From Puffinus mauretanicus (taxonomy: Eukaryota > Chordata > Aves > Procellariiformes > Procellariidae): DNA of 64,000 nt. Shown here in pieces: positions 26,801 to 37,180 of the stretch. The notes below the pieces were generated by a model, which saw nothing but the letters and a program-made list of their open reading frames with translations, was not told where the DNA came from and did not search any database. Location: contig JAJKFH010002273.1 of NCBI GenBank assembly GCA_023333565.1, forward strand, positions 248,001 through 312,000. Direction: 5' to 3'. Within the stretch, counting starts at the first letter, position 1. Each line of letters opens with the position of its first letter. The position numbers were made by a program, and so were the translations under genes.

Positions 26801-29800
26801 TATTGTGAACTCAGGCTTGATTTTTTTTTTCCCTTTTTTTCCTTTGCACTGCATTTCCAAGCGAGATTAAACCTCTTACAACATAAACTGATTATATTCA
26901 AAAGTCATTTCATGTAGCAGCTACAAGCCAATGACTATTCAGCATTTATTTCAACAATCCTGACAGGTGTGCAGATGGTGGTTGCCCTACTAAGTTCCAT
27001 CTTCTTAAGTTAGTTTCTCTGCTGGTGTAAACTGATGTCACTCTATGAAATTCAAAGGATATGTTTGAATTTAGCTACAGATGCATTAGATCAGAATAGT
27101 GCATTCCGAGTATGCGTTCTAGGCATATTCAGACCACGTAATCAAAAACGGAGGCAAGAACTAAGTATGAAAGCTACAGTCTAGCATCTTCTTAAGTGAG
27201 GAAGGAAATGGTAAATGCAGAATTCAAAAATATGTACCGTGGTTTTGGGATACCTAAGTGTTAGTGTAGTCAAACTCAGTTTTTAGGTATTTGATTTTCC
27301 TTGCCCTTCTCCTTTTACGTCCCTGTTTTCTTGTTGCCATGCACACAAACATCCTCAGTTTTGTCAGGATGCCTGTTTATAGGGCCATTCTTTCAACCCA
27401 ATCAAGGAATTGATTTGGGCTAATAAAAAAGGCAGCCAGGGAAGGCTTTTTTTATTTTTAACAGAGAATTCTAATCAGAGCTGTAGCACAGGCTAGTAAA
27501 TGATTGTGCTAGCACAGTAGAAAGCAAAGTGCACCGTAAGACAGGGGAAGAAATAGTTTAAGCTGCTATTGCTACTAAACAGTAGCACTTGAAACGATAG
27601 TTTTAGAGGAGTTTCAATAAACATGTAAGTACTGCTGTGTGTTTTCAACAAGATACTAACAGCTGCCCAACAAAGATTCCAACAAGTGTAAAAGGAAAGA
27701 CAAGTGGGCTTACTTATCAGAGATTCAGATTAAGTGGGAAAGCTGGGTTGATAGCAGCTGTGTGCCTTTACTTAGAAACCAGCTACACGCTATTTTAGAG
27801 ATGCCGTTTCTAAGCTTCGGTGTGTGAGTCAAGAAATTTGACTCATAACCTGACACAAAATAAAAAGCAGAGGATATGAGAAAGTGGTAGATCAGAGGGA
27901 TCAGATTTGCTGGCTGTTACCTTGATAGCTATTTTGGCAGGCGATACTGGTGACCTCTGATTTTAAGCAGCCAAGGGGGTGCACAACCTGAACTAGGGTA
28001 AATATCACAGGAGGAAATAAAAGACATGCTCTGCTCCAGAGTCTAACACATAAAATTGAATAAGCTGTCAGTTTTATGTAACTATTTACTCTAGGGTGGA
28101 AATTAGTAGTTACCTTAGCAACACTAGTATCACCCAAGACATAGGCATGCTGGTTCTAATTTACAGAGATGCATTTACTTTGACAATGTATTAAGTAACC
28201 TTTCTGAATGTTTTACTGTGGTTTTATGATGAATGAGATGTATTGCAGCCAAGAAAAATGGTTTCTCCAGATTTGAAAACGCAACATGCTGGTCAGACCC
28301 TTACCTTGCATAAATCCAAGAGACTTCATCTCCAATGAAGTAATGTTGATTTATTACAATGGAAGAACGGGCTCATCATTTTGAGCAGTGCCGTGGTTTA
28401 TTACCAGTCACTCTTTTTACTTGTCAGGTATAAGGGGATTTGATTTGCTTCCCATGGTATTTGTAATATCATGATCATGAAAATGAGAACGGTTAACAAC
28501 CATTGATGCTGCCAGATCTACTGGGGCAATTGAAATGTGCCTTTACCACTTTATTCAGGGTTGGCTTAGATTCCCTCCTGTCACAGGATGCTTCAAATAT
28601 TAAGGACACAACAAAGAAGTTATTACTGAAAGCACAGCTTTCTATCAGGAAAGTTCTGAATTTGGCCCTATGATACTGCATGGTTCACATTACATGCTAG
28701 CTGAATTATTTAATCCAATAAAGTTGCCACCAGTGTGAGCTTCCTTATATACATACCACACAGCCATCTTCAAAAGATACATTAAAGTATATTGAATCCT
28801 ATTTTAAAGACTCCAAGCAAGAGCGAGTCTGCCATCTTCCAGGCTAAATTGTTATTAGCTCTCAATACATGGAAACTGCAACTTATTTGGATGATGAATT
28901 TATTGAACTTTTAGCTATTTCAGCTCATGTATCATGGGTGAATTCTGATGCTGCAGATATTCAGGTAACTTCAAAGTATAGGTATTCTACATACACTGGG
29001 AAGGTTTATCCTTACTCTTCTCCATAGTAAACTAAACAGATTGAATTTATGGCATGCACACAGGCACCAAATAGCAGGACATGGTATCCTTCTACCACCT
29101 GTAGACATCTTGTCCTTAGAGGCAAAAAGACTTTCCTAATTTTGTTTCATTTTCTTATGCCTCCTAGGCCTACAGTTTACTGGGTGCAAGGAGGCTAGGT
29201 ATTGATTTTTATTTTGTTTCTCCAGCTATATATTCTTTTCCCACCTGGAAATCTTGTCCTGGCAAATTTTGAGAACTTGTTCTTTGGTCAGGATTTTCAG
29301 GCATGTGTCAGCCCTATTCTAAATGGAAAGTTTCAGCCATACTGCAAACGGGCCATAAGGTACATGCAGAAAGCTGTAACAGCTACCACATATTCAAAAA
29401 TCTGAGGCATACGCAGCATGAGCATGTTGAGGATGGAAAAAAGATGCAGAGTAACCCCATTGCTTTCTGAGAATATATGAATTCTGTGTATAGACTACAA
29501 AGATACAAGCCACATTTGTAAACAGTGGTATACTATGAAGTTTCCAAAAAGTGCTGGACTCACTGTGCATACATTAGGTAATTCCCAAACAATGCATATG
29601 TGCCACAGTTTTCCAGGAAATTCCAAATTAGTATAATAAGTGTATTCCCATTTTATATAACCAAGCAACAATTAATCCATTTAACTGCATCATTAACATC
29701 AGAGCTCATGTCCAAGTTGTTCCCTGTAATGACTCAATAAACTTTCTTTGATTGATTCATTCTGGAGTAAACTCTACTACCCTACAGGGTAAAATCTTCA

Positions 29801-29833
29801 TTCTTTATTACCAAATGCATTTCCTTGTGTTTT
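23806..29833. other. Gene-free AT-rich stretch
   Basis: About 6 kb with no supportable gene or recognised transposon. It holds the overlapping inverted repeats at 25392-25425 and a few T-runs (about 25510-25519, 26820-26845). Open frames are all below 100 codons and show no domain. Confidence 0.55.
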
Positions 29834-29838
29834 GCCAT

Positions 29839-30358
29839 TGTCATGGTTTAACCTGGCAGGCAGCCAAATAGCATGCAGCCACTCACTCACTCCCCCCTCC
29901 CCCCCATCCCCTGCAGTGGGACGGGGAGAGAATCGGAAGGGTAAGAGTGAGAAAAACTCATGGGTTGAGATAAAGACAGTTTAATAGAACAGAAAAGGGA
30001 AAATAATAATAATGATAGAATATACAAAATGAGTGATGCACAATGCAATTGCTCACCACCCGCGCTGACCAATAACCAAGTAGCGATCGCTACTTCCTGG
30101 AACAGGCCTACCGTTCATATACTGAGCATGACGTCACATGGTATGGAATACCCCATTGGCCAGCTGGGCTAGCTGTCCTGGCTGTGCTCCCTCCCAACGT
30201 TTGTTTTGTTTTGTTTTTTCTTGAGCTGAATGTCTTTGGTTAGCAGGGTACTTAGCAACAACTGAAAACATCAGTGTGTTAGCAACATTCTTCTCATACC
30301 AAATCCAAAACACAGCACCAGGAAGCAATTTAACTCTATCCCATCCGAAAACAGGACA
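29839..30358 (-). mobile_element. Solo LTR with perfect 5-bp target-site duplication
   Basis: Same family as the LTR at 11.68 kb. On the minus strand it starts TGTCCTGTTTTCGGATGGG and ends GTTAAACCATGACA. It is flanked by GCCAT at 29834-29838 and GCCAT at 30359-30363, a perfect 5-bp duplication, which defines both ends and fits an ERVL-type integrase. Minus-strand promoter signals are a CCAAT box (30155-30159), a TGACGTCA palindrome (30129-30136) and a weak TATATG (30116-30121), followed by an ATTAAA polyadenylation signal (29980-29985). There is no internal proviral sequence, so LTR-LTR recombination probably removed it. A TTTTG simple repeat (about 30200-30220) interrupts the U3 region. Confidence 0.9.
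30129..30136. promoter_or_regulatory. CRE/ATF-type palindrome in LTR U3
   Basis: TGACGTCA is a perfect CRE core. On the minus strand it sits between a CCAAT box and a TATA-like box, the order expected of an LTR promoter. Whether it is bound or active cannot be told from sequence. Confidence 0.6.
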
Positions 30359-30363
30359 GCCAT

Positions 30364-33300
30364 GCTAATACACACTGTTGCTTTGACAACACCCTCACCA
30401 GTCAATTCACACCTTTCTGTAGCAGAAAATTGTTTTCATTGTTACTTACTATACTATAACCTTCATGGTATCTGCAGACATCACTAGGTGTCACCTAGAC
30501 TGCTGATAAAATTACTGAATAATTTTGAATGACAAAATGATGACTTTGCTAATAATGCCTTTATGCCCTATAACCAAATATGATTTTTAGAGATATGTCA
30601 ATGTTTCAACTCTTATTCCATCTATTGTGTCCTGTTAATTTTTTGTTAAAAATATTGCCAAGATGAAAGTAGAAAGAAGTTAAATGCTTTTAAAAAATGT
30701 TGGTATATTCTGTTGATGGCATTGTTGTATAAACTAGGCATGTAATCATGCCCAGGAAGAGATAACAGGACTGTACCTTTTAATAAGACCCACTTCTCAT
30801 GACTAGCATCAATTATATTTTTAACTTGAATTAGTGTTGTTGATGGTATAGAATCTTGAGTCAACTGGGTTTTATTTTTGTGTAAGGTTTGAATCAGTAG
30901 CCCAAAGCAACCTCTTTATCTGAATCCTTTTCTAATATCAAAACTAGATCTTGACTTTTTAAATCCTTCTTTAAAACTTTGTCAGATTGATTCAGACCTT
31001 TGACTCAAACCAAGGTCCCTTGTTTGCAGGGGCGAACTCTTCAGCTATTCCCTTGAAAACATCCACTCCAGTCAGGTCAAAACATACTCTTTTTAAAGGG
31101 TTACAGATTCTGCTACTGCATCATATTCTCCTATTATATTAATGATAATTAATTTCTTTTCCATCCCTGTGTTGCTGTTCTTTCCATAATATTTCATTAC
31201 ATGTGGAAACCTCCTCTTGCTTTGTACCAAATATGATTGCAATTGTCAGGTGAATGTTTATTTACCACTACTTCTGATTTTTCTACCTATGGTTAAGAAT
31301 GGCCTGATTCCTCATCTAATGTTTTTTTATCTTCCCAATATACACAAGATATATCTGTTTCTTTCTTTCGTGTTGGTTACAGGTTTTGTTTTGTTTTGTT
31401 TTACCTAGGGCAGTAATGTTGATTATTGTCTTCTTCTAAAATTAATGTCTTAAAGTTACCTTTATGCTACAACAGGAAAAAATGTGAAATACATTTTCAA
31501 ATGAATTGATTCATTTGTGGCAAATATTATTTTATCAAATATGAAGATTGATCAGATATCTCATATCTGTATTTTCAATGGGAATGGGAGGTTTTCATTA
31601 ATTAAAATTTTAATGGAATTAATCTGTCCAGTTTGGGGTAGGGGAGGATGTTAGTCATTTCCAGGTTTTGGGTGGTTTTTTGTTGTGGGAAAATAGTTTC
31701 TGTCTCAAAATTAGGTTTCTTTTTTCTTACTGGTTTATACCTGCCTGTTATTTTTCTTCATATTCTTTTCAGTTTATTTTGCATATGCTGTCATCATTTG
31801 AGAGGAGATCAGTGTTTGTTTAGATTTTATTTATTCTTCATATTTCTATTCATTGAGAATAACTTGAAATACTTAGTGAGGTCATTGGTGTTGTGATTTG
31901 TGGTTTTTTTAATAGATGCTGGAAAGATTACTAATGATACAGCATAAGCTTGGAAAAATGGTGGGAAAAGGTGAATATCCATTCCCTTGTTTCGAAAAAC
32001 ATATGGAAGACAAGATTATTTAAATGTACCTGCTTGGGAGCTGGCTCATGGAGTTAGAGGTCTGGCTTGTATTCCTCTCATCATAAGCTATTTGAAGTGT
32101 TTGTGAAATGCATGGAGCGGATTCATTCCTGGATTTTTTACTCTACCACTGAAACATTCATGTCTAGTACTGGTGTTTGTAGCTCTCCTTTATCTCACAA
32201 CTTTTTTCTCTTCTGGGTAAATATAATAGTGCTCTTCACCTCTAACTTCTGGTTCAAATTCATTCTGGACTAGCATTTACCATGTATTATTCTTGTACTC
32301 TTCATGCTTTCTATTGCACTCAGGGGTTCATCCCACAAATGAGCTTTGGCACCCCTTACACTATGAGACGATACAGTGCAGTGCAGGATAGAGCACATCA
32401 TTGCTTGAAGTAGATCTTAATAAAGACCACTTATTTGTTTACATTTCAGTAAATTTAGTGTGCAGAAGTCTAAACAGACACACATAGAGTAAAAGCTCTC
32501 TTTTTCTGAAATGTTTCAACTGTAGAAAGTCTTCAAGGTGCATAACTGAAGTTGGTGATCTTGAGCCTTCTTGCAGCACTAAGCCTCCTTGCAGAACAGC
32601 GTGGATCCAAAGACTGGACACTTTCACTCTGAAGTTTCTATTGCTGGAGTTATTAAAAGTTCTCTCTTCTAGCAAGCTATACTACAAAGCAGCTACCATG
32701 TATTAAAGGTGTCAGGAATTAAGGAATGACTTCCTAAAAACACAACGAGCTTGCAAGCAAATGTTACGGGGGGAAAGGGTTCAGTTTAAGTTGAAACATT
32801 TTTTTAATTGCCTTGAGAGCTGCAGAAGTGTTTAGAGCAATGGATGAACATGTGAATTCTAGGACATCTAGCCCTGCAGTGTTGCAAGGGCACAATAGAA
32901 ATGCATGAGATAAGGAAGATAATGAGTAAAATAGAGATGTATAACAGCTCTAGAAATACAAGAAATCAGAGATTTGTTTTTCTCATTGTAAACACATGGA
33001 TAACAGTAACAGTTCCACATCTGAAAGTAAAGGTTAAAATCGACTCCTTAGGTGCAGAGGAAGAAAAGCAAACATTTTTTACATACATTTTTGGACCCTG
33101 TGGGTTTCTCTCATAACAGTTCCCTTAGAATTGCTTCTTTCCTGATAGGAGGAACTAATCTTTATGTACAGGAGCAGTGCCTGAAGAAATCATTAGGGCA
33201 ATGAATATTTCAGAAAGAGCATGGGGAGCACTTCAGGGAGAAAGGCATATCAGCAGAAAACCTGTTCTGAGGAAGTTTATGGCATTTTAAATCATTTCCT

Positions 33301-34652
33301 GGCCTCTTTTTTGCATGTTAGAAGATCATTATATTGGCAACATACATGCATCACAGTTTTGAAAGCTGTTTTTTTCCCTGCTACAAGGGGAAAGGGTTAC
33401 TGATAGCTGTATGAGAAATATATTATATTTCTTATCATATTTGCTGCAATAGTGCTTGGATTCTGCTTTTGGTTTTGTGATGGGGCTCATGAATGCCCAA
33501 AGAGTAGGGATGAAAAGCTAGACCTTGCTAATCCAGGGATACGTGGGGTGAGAATATGCTACTAAACACAACAAAAGGTCGAAGTTGGTATCTTGCTGCT
33601 GATCACATGCTTGTCCTCTTTGCAGTGACATGCTTCTGGACAGGACGCCAGCTCTTTCTCTGCCTGAGTTCCTATAGAAGTGAAATGAGCTGCTTTCACC
33701 AGAACAAACCTGTGCATTGTCTCTATGCGAGGTAGGGGCTCAGAGTTCTCACTGCTTGTTCCTGTTGTCCTTAGGAGCAATGCCCAAGTAGGGACTCCAG
33801 TTTGCAAAGCTACCAATGGGGTATCATTTGTTTCGTTCTGCAAGCCTCAGCACCCCACTGATGGGAACCAGTTGTGGCCACAATGTCCTTTGGAGGCCTT
33901 CCTGCGAGTGAGCTACCTCAGACGGCTCAACACCCGTGTCCATTTCAGCATATATGCCTGCAACTTCAGGAACCCATGCTCCTGGCTCCCCCACGTTTTC
34001 AAGGCAAGCTAAGAGGAAGAGGACTATACAAATTTTTTTCCTCCTAGTCTTTCCTAGTTGATGAGGAAAACAAAAGGGAAGGAGAAGAGGAGGTAGTCAC
34101 AGTTTTCTTGTCTGGGGCCTATCTACTCCATGCCACCATCAATAGCAGGTTTTGTTTCAGCTCAGTCAGCCCTGAGTGCTGTGCCTGCTGCGACAGACAA
34201 GGTCTCATCAACAAACCTCCAAGACTCATGTGACCGACAGTGACAGTGAAGAGAGTGCTTATTTGATGTTTTGTGTTGAATTGTACTATAGCCAAGCTTT
34301 CCTTCCTCGTGATTTTTGAGTGATAATTCTCAGTGGAGTTCTCAGTCTGACTGAGGTTGGGCTTCTATAGTCCAGGCAGTAGCTCTGCCCTGGCTGTCTG
34401 CAGCTCATTCGTGCATTATAGCACATGGCTGTCTGTTGTGCAACTTTGTGACTGGGTAGTAATAAAGATGGTTAAAGGAAGGAGGAAATAACCAGGCTAA
34501 TTCTAAGCCTGCTGGAAGATCTTGGAGGACTCTGCTTTAGCTATTGTGAGTCAAGATTGGTGCAAATGTATCCCTGGTTTTAGCCTTTTGGTGCAGGATT
34601 GAAGTATGAACCTCCTTTTTCATGCTGAAATGTCCTCACAAAGATGTACAAC
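30364..34652. other. Gene-free AT-rich stretch
   Basis: No gene or clear transposon was recognised. The frame at 33725-34012 (95 codons) and its antisense partner at 33562-33843 lie in a slightly more balanced-composition region but show no known domain. Confidence 0.55.
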
Positions 34653-35467
34653 TGTGGTGGGTTGGCCTTGGCTGGCTGCCAGACACCCACCCAGCTGTTC
34701 TCTCACTCAACAGGACAGGGGGAGAAAATAGGAAAAAAAGCTTATGGGTTGAGATGAAGACAGGGAGATCACTTACCAATTACTGTCACAGGCAAAACAG
34801 ACTTGATTAATTAAGGGGAAAATATTAGTTAATGGGGAAAATTAATTTATTGCCAATTAAATTAGAGTTGATGGTGAGAAACAAAGACAAAAGCTAAAAC
34901 ATCTTCCTTCCACCCCACCTCTTCTTCCCAGGCTCAACTTCACTCCTTCATTCCCCACTTCTCTATCTCTTCCCCCTTCCAAGCAGTGTAGGGGGTTGGG
35001 GGGTTGGGGTTGATCCATAACAACTCCTCTCTGCTGCTTCCTCTTAACACTTTTCCCCTGCTCCAGAGTGGGTCCTTCCCATGGGCTGCAGTCCTTCAGG
35101 ATAAACCTGTTCCAGCGTGGGCTCTCCATGGGCTACACTTCTTTCAGGAAATATCCATCAGTCTAGCATGGGGTCTTCCATGGGCTGCAGCATGAATATC
35201 TGTTCCAGCGTGATCTCTCCAAGTGCTGCAGAGGAAGCTCTACTCCAGCACCTGGAGCACATCCTCCTCCTCCTCCTTCTCTCACCTTGATGCTCACAGA
35301 GTTGTTTCTTACACTTTTTTGGTTCCCTCTGTCTATTGTTTTCTGCCCTTCCTTAACGATGTTTTCCTTGAGACACCAACAGCTTGGCTGATGGGCTCAG
35401 CTGTGTCCTGTGGTAGGTCGATTGTGGAGCTGGCTGTGTCCCACACAGGGCAGCCCCTGGACTCTTC
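34653..35467 (-). mobile_element. Truncated LTR of a second ERVL-like family
   Basis: The low-coordinate end reads TGTGGTGGGTTGGCC, so on the minus strand it ends GGCCAACCCACCACA. Minus-strand AATAAA at 34846-34851 is the polyadenylation signal. The middle holds several diverged copies of a CTGCAGCCCATGG / CACGCTGGAGCAG-like unit (about 35060-35230), typical of this family. The block ending GGACTCTTCT at about 35467 matches the copy at 56.3-56.66 kb, but the last roughly 75 bases of that copy (the U3 start) are missing here. The element is therefore 5'-truncated in its own sense. No target-site duplication is recoverable. The frames at 34857-35129 and 35223-35567 are not genes. Confidence 0.75.
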
Positions 35468-35499
35468 TGGCACCTGGGAGTTTCTGTCTTTTACAAAAG

Positions 35500-35700
35500 T
35501 GTACTGTGCCTGGTTGGGGATGGAGTTAATTTTCACCATAGCAGCCTGTATGGTGCTTTACTTATGAAACTGTCTATCTCAACCTACTAGTTTTCAGATT
35601 TGTTCTTTGATTCTTTTCCCCATCCCACTGAAGGGGCGGGGTAGGAATGAGAGAGTGATTGGTTGGGGGCTTAGCTGCCATCCGGGGTCAACCCACCACA
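35500..35700 (+). mobile_element. 201-bp internally deleted solo LTR with perfect 5-bp duplication
   Basis: The element reads TGTACTGTGCCTGG at its start and GTCAACCCACCACA at its end. It is flanked by AAAAG at 35495-35499 and AAAAG at 35701-35705. Its two ends match the ends of the LTR family at 11.68 and 29.84 kb: GATGGAGTTAATTTTC near the start, and CTGTCTATCTCAACC then CCATCCCACTG near the end. The middle, about 320-390 bases with the CRE, the TATA box and the start of R, is missing. The join falls near 35553-35562. It is inserted opposite in sense to the neighbouring LTR. It could be a deletion product or a short subfamily that spread in this form. Confidence 0.85.
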
Positions 35701-37180
35701 AAAAGTCAGGATTTTGCCAAACAGGTGGCCCCAGGAAGACAGCAGCTCCCAGCTTCTGCTGAGTTAGAAACCTCTGCTTCATGTATAGATAATATACTTG
35801 TCACAGCTCAAGGCAGCTTGTGTCACAGATCAGGAGCTCCACAGCAGAAGGAACCTCTCATTACAGGGGAGGGGAAGAGTAACTGTCTTGAGATGAAACC
35901 TCACTAAAAAGGTTTTAAAACAAATTTAAAAAATGAATAGGAATAAATTGCCAGGGCCAGATGTCATTCACCCATGAATATGAAACTGTTGAACTGCTAA
36001 CTGTGGTTTGCAATAAATTCTTTGTATCATCCTCAGTACTCAAGGAAAGAAAAGTGGCAAGCATGACAAAAACTTTAAAAAAGAGCTCCAGAGCAATCCT
36101 GGTTACCATAAACAAGTAAATCAGATTTCCATGAGAATAAAATTGGTAGGAGCTATGCAACAAAGAGAATTAATTAGCAGACCCATGAATAAATATGATG
36201 CAGCAAATGAAAGTCAATAGGTTTTTCGTAAGAGGAAGCCATTTCTCCCTCTATGTGACAGATACAGGTGATACAGTCAATGTCACTTACCTAGTTATGT
36301 TAAAAAAGCCCTGAAAGACAGGGCTTCCTGAAAAACAGGAAATTATCATTAGGAAGTGTCTTTGTTGGCTGATAAATAATTAAGAGGTTAGGTTTTATAA
36401 TGGAAATTCATTATCGATGAGGCCCCAGATCCTGTGTTTGGGCTTACGGTGCTTAATACGCAAGCATATTTTGAACTTGGAGGAAGGGATGAATTGTGAA
36501 GTTAAAGATGATGATACAAAGCTGGCTGTAAAGATGTGTTCTGTTCTGAGCAATTAAATAATACAGCGGGAGGAAACAGTGTCAATACATGCTAAGTAAT
36601 AGATATTCCCAGTTTCATGTATGTTTCTTTATATGTATGTATATGTGCATACGATTGCAGCCCTGATGAACTCTAAATGAACTATTATGCAGGAGAGACC
36701 TTAGGTTACTGTGAACCTCTTAGTTTTCTGAGAAGCCAAAAAGCCCCAAGTTACACCACTACGTATATTTCTAGTATACCAAGAGTTTGAATACTGTGTG
36801 ACGTTGCACTTACCCCATCTCAGAAAGGGAGCATCAGAGTTCAAAACAGGATGTGGAGAACAGTAAGGCTAATATGGCTTCCACATGAGAAAAGATTAAA
36901 AAGACTAGGATTCTTTATCATGGAAAACAAGTGGGTTAAGTGAAGATATGGTCTAAAAAGTCGTTAATTAATGGAGGGAAAAGGGTATAGCTGACAATAC
37001 CTAGTTGTTATACAAGAAGTAGGGGACATCTGTTGAAATTATTGGAAAGTAAGATTAAAGCAAGTGAAAATGTTTTTCACTAAGCATAAATTGTGGCGAA
37101 CATCGCCACACATTTCTGTGGATGTTTGTATACAAATGAGTTCAAAAAGGACTCATCAGGGGCACTGACGAGTGTTAAAC
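35701..37180 (+). mobile_element. Very old CR1 LINE copy, sense
   Basis: The sense strand keeps diverged but ordered CR1 ORF2 remnants of the type shared with turtles and crocodilians. AATAAATTGCCAGGGCCAGA at about 35942-35961 matches the family's NK.PGPD-like region. The active-site neighbourhood at about 36495-36530 reads NCEVKDDDTKLAVK, where the two catalytic Asp remain but FA before them is lost. Then come TLPHLRKG-like and RLKRLGF-like regions (about 36800-36930) and a TSVEI..K region (about 37025-37060). The finger/palm part around 36250-36330 is heavily deleted. No usable frame survives. The boundaries are approximate, and the start may lie upstream of the LTR inserted at 35.5 kb. Confidence 0.75.

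Noticed and set aside
34991..35009. Possible G-quadruplex in the LTR
   Set aside because: Only three separated G-tracts are present, so a standard four-tract three-tier motif is not met.
34653..35700. Single DNA transposon with inverted termini (TGTGGTGGGTT ... AACCCACCACA)
   Set aside because: The matching ends belong to two LTR families in opposite orientation. The right-hand one has its own AAAAG duplication, and no duplication flanks the whole block.
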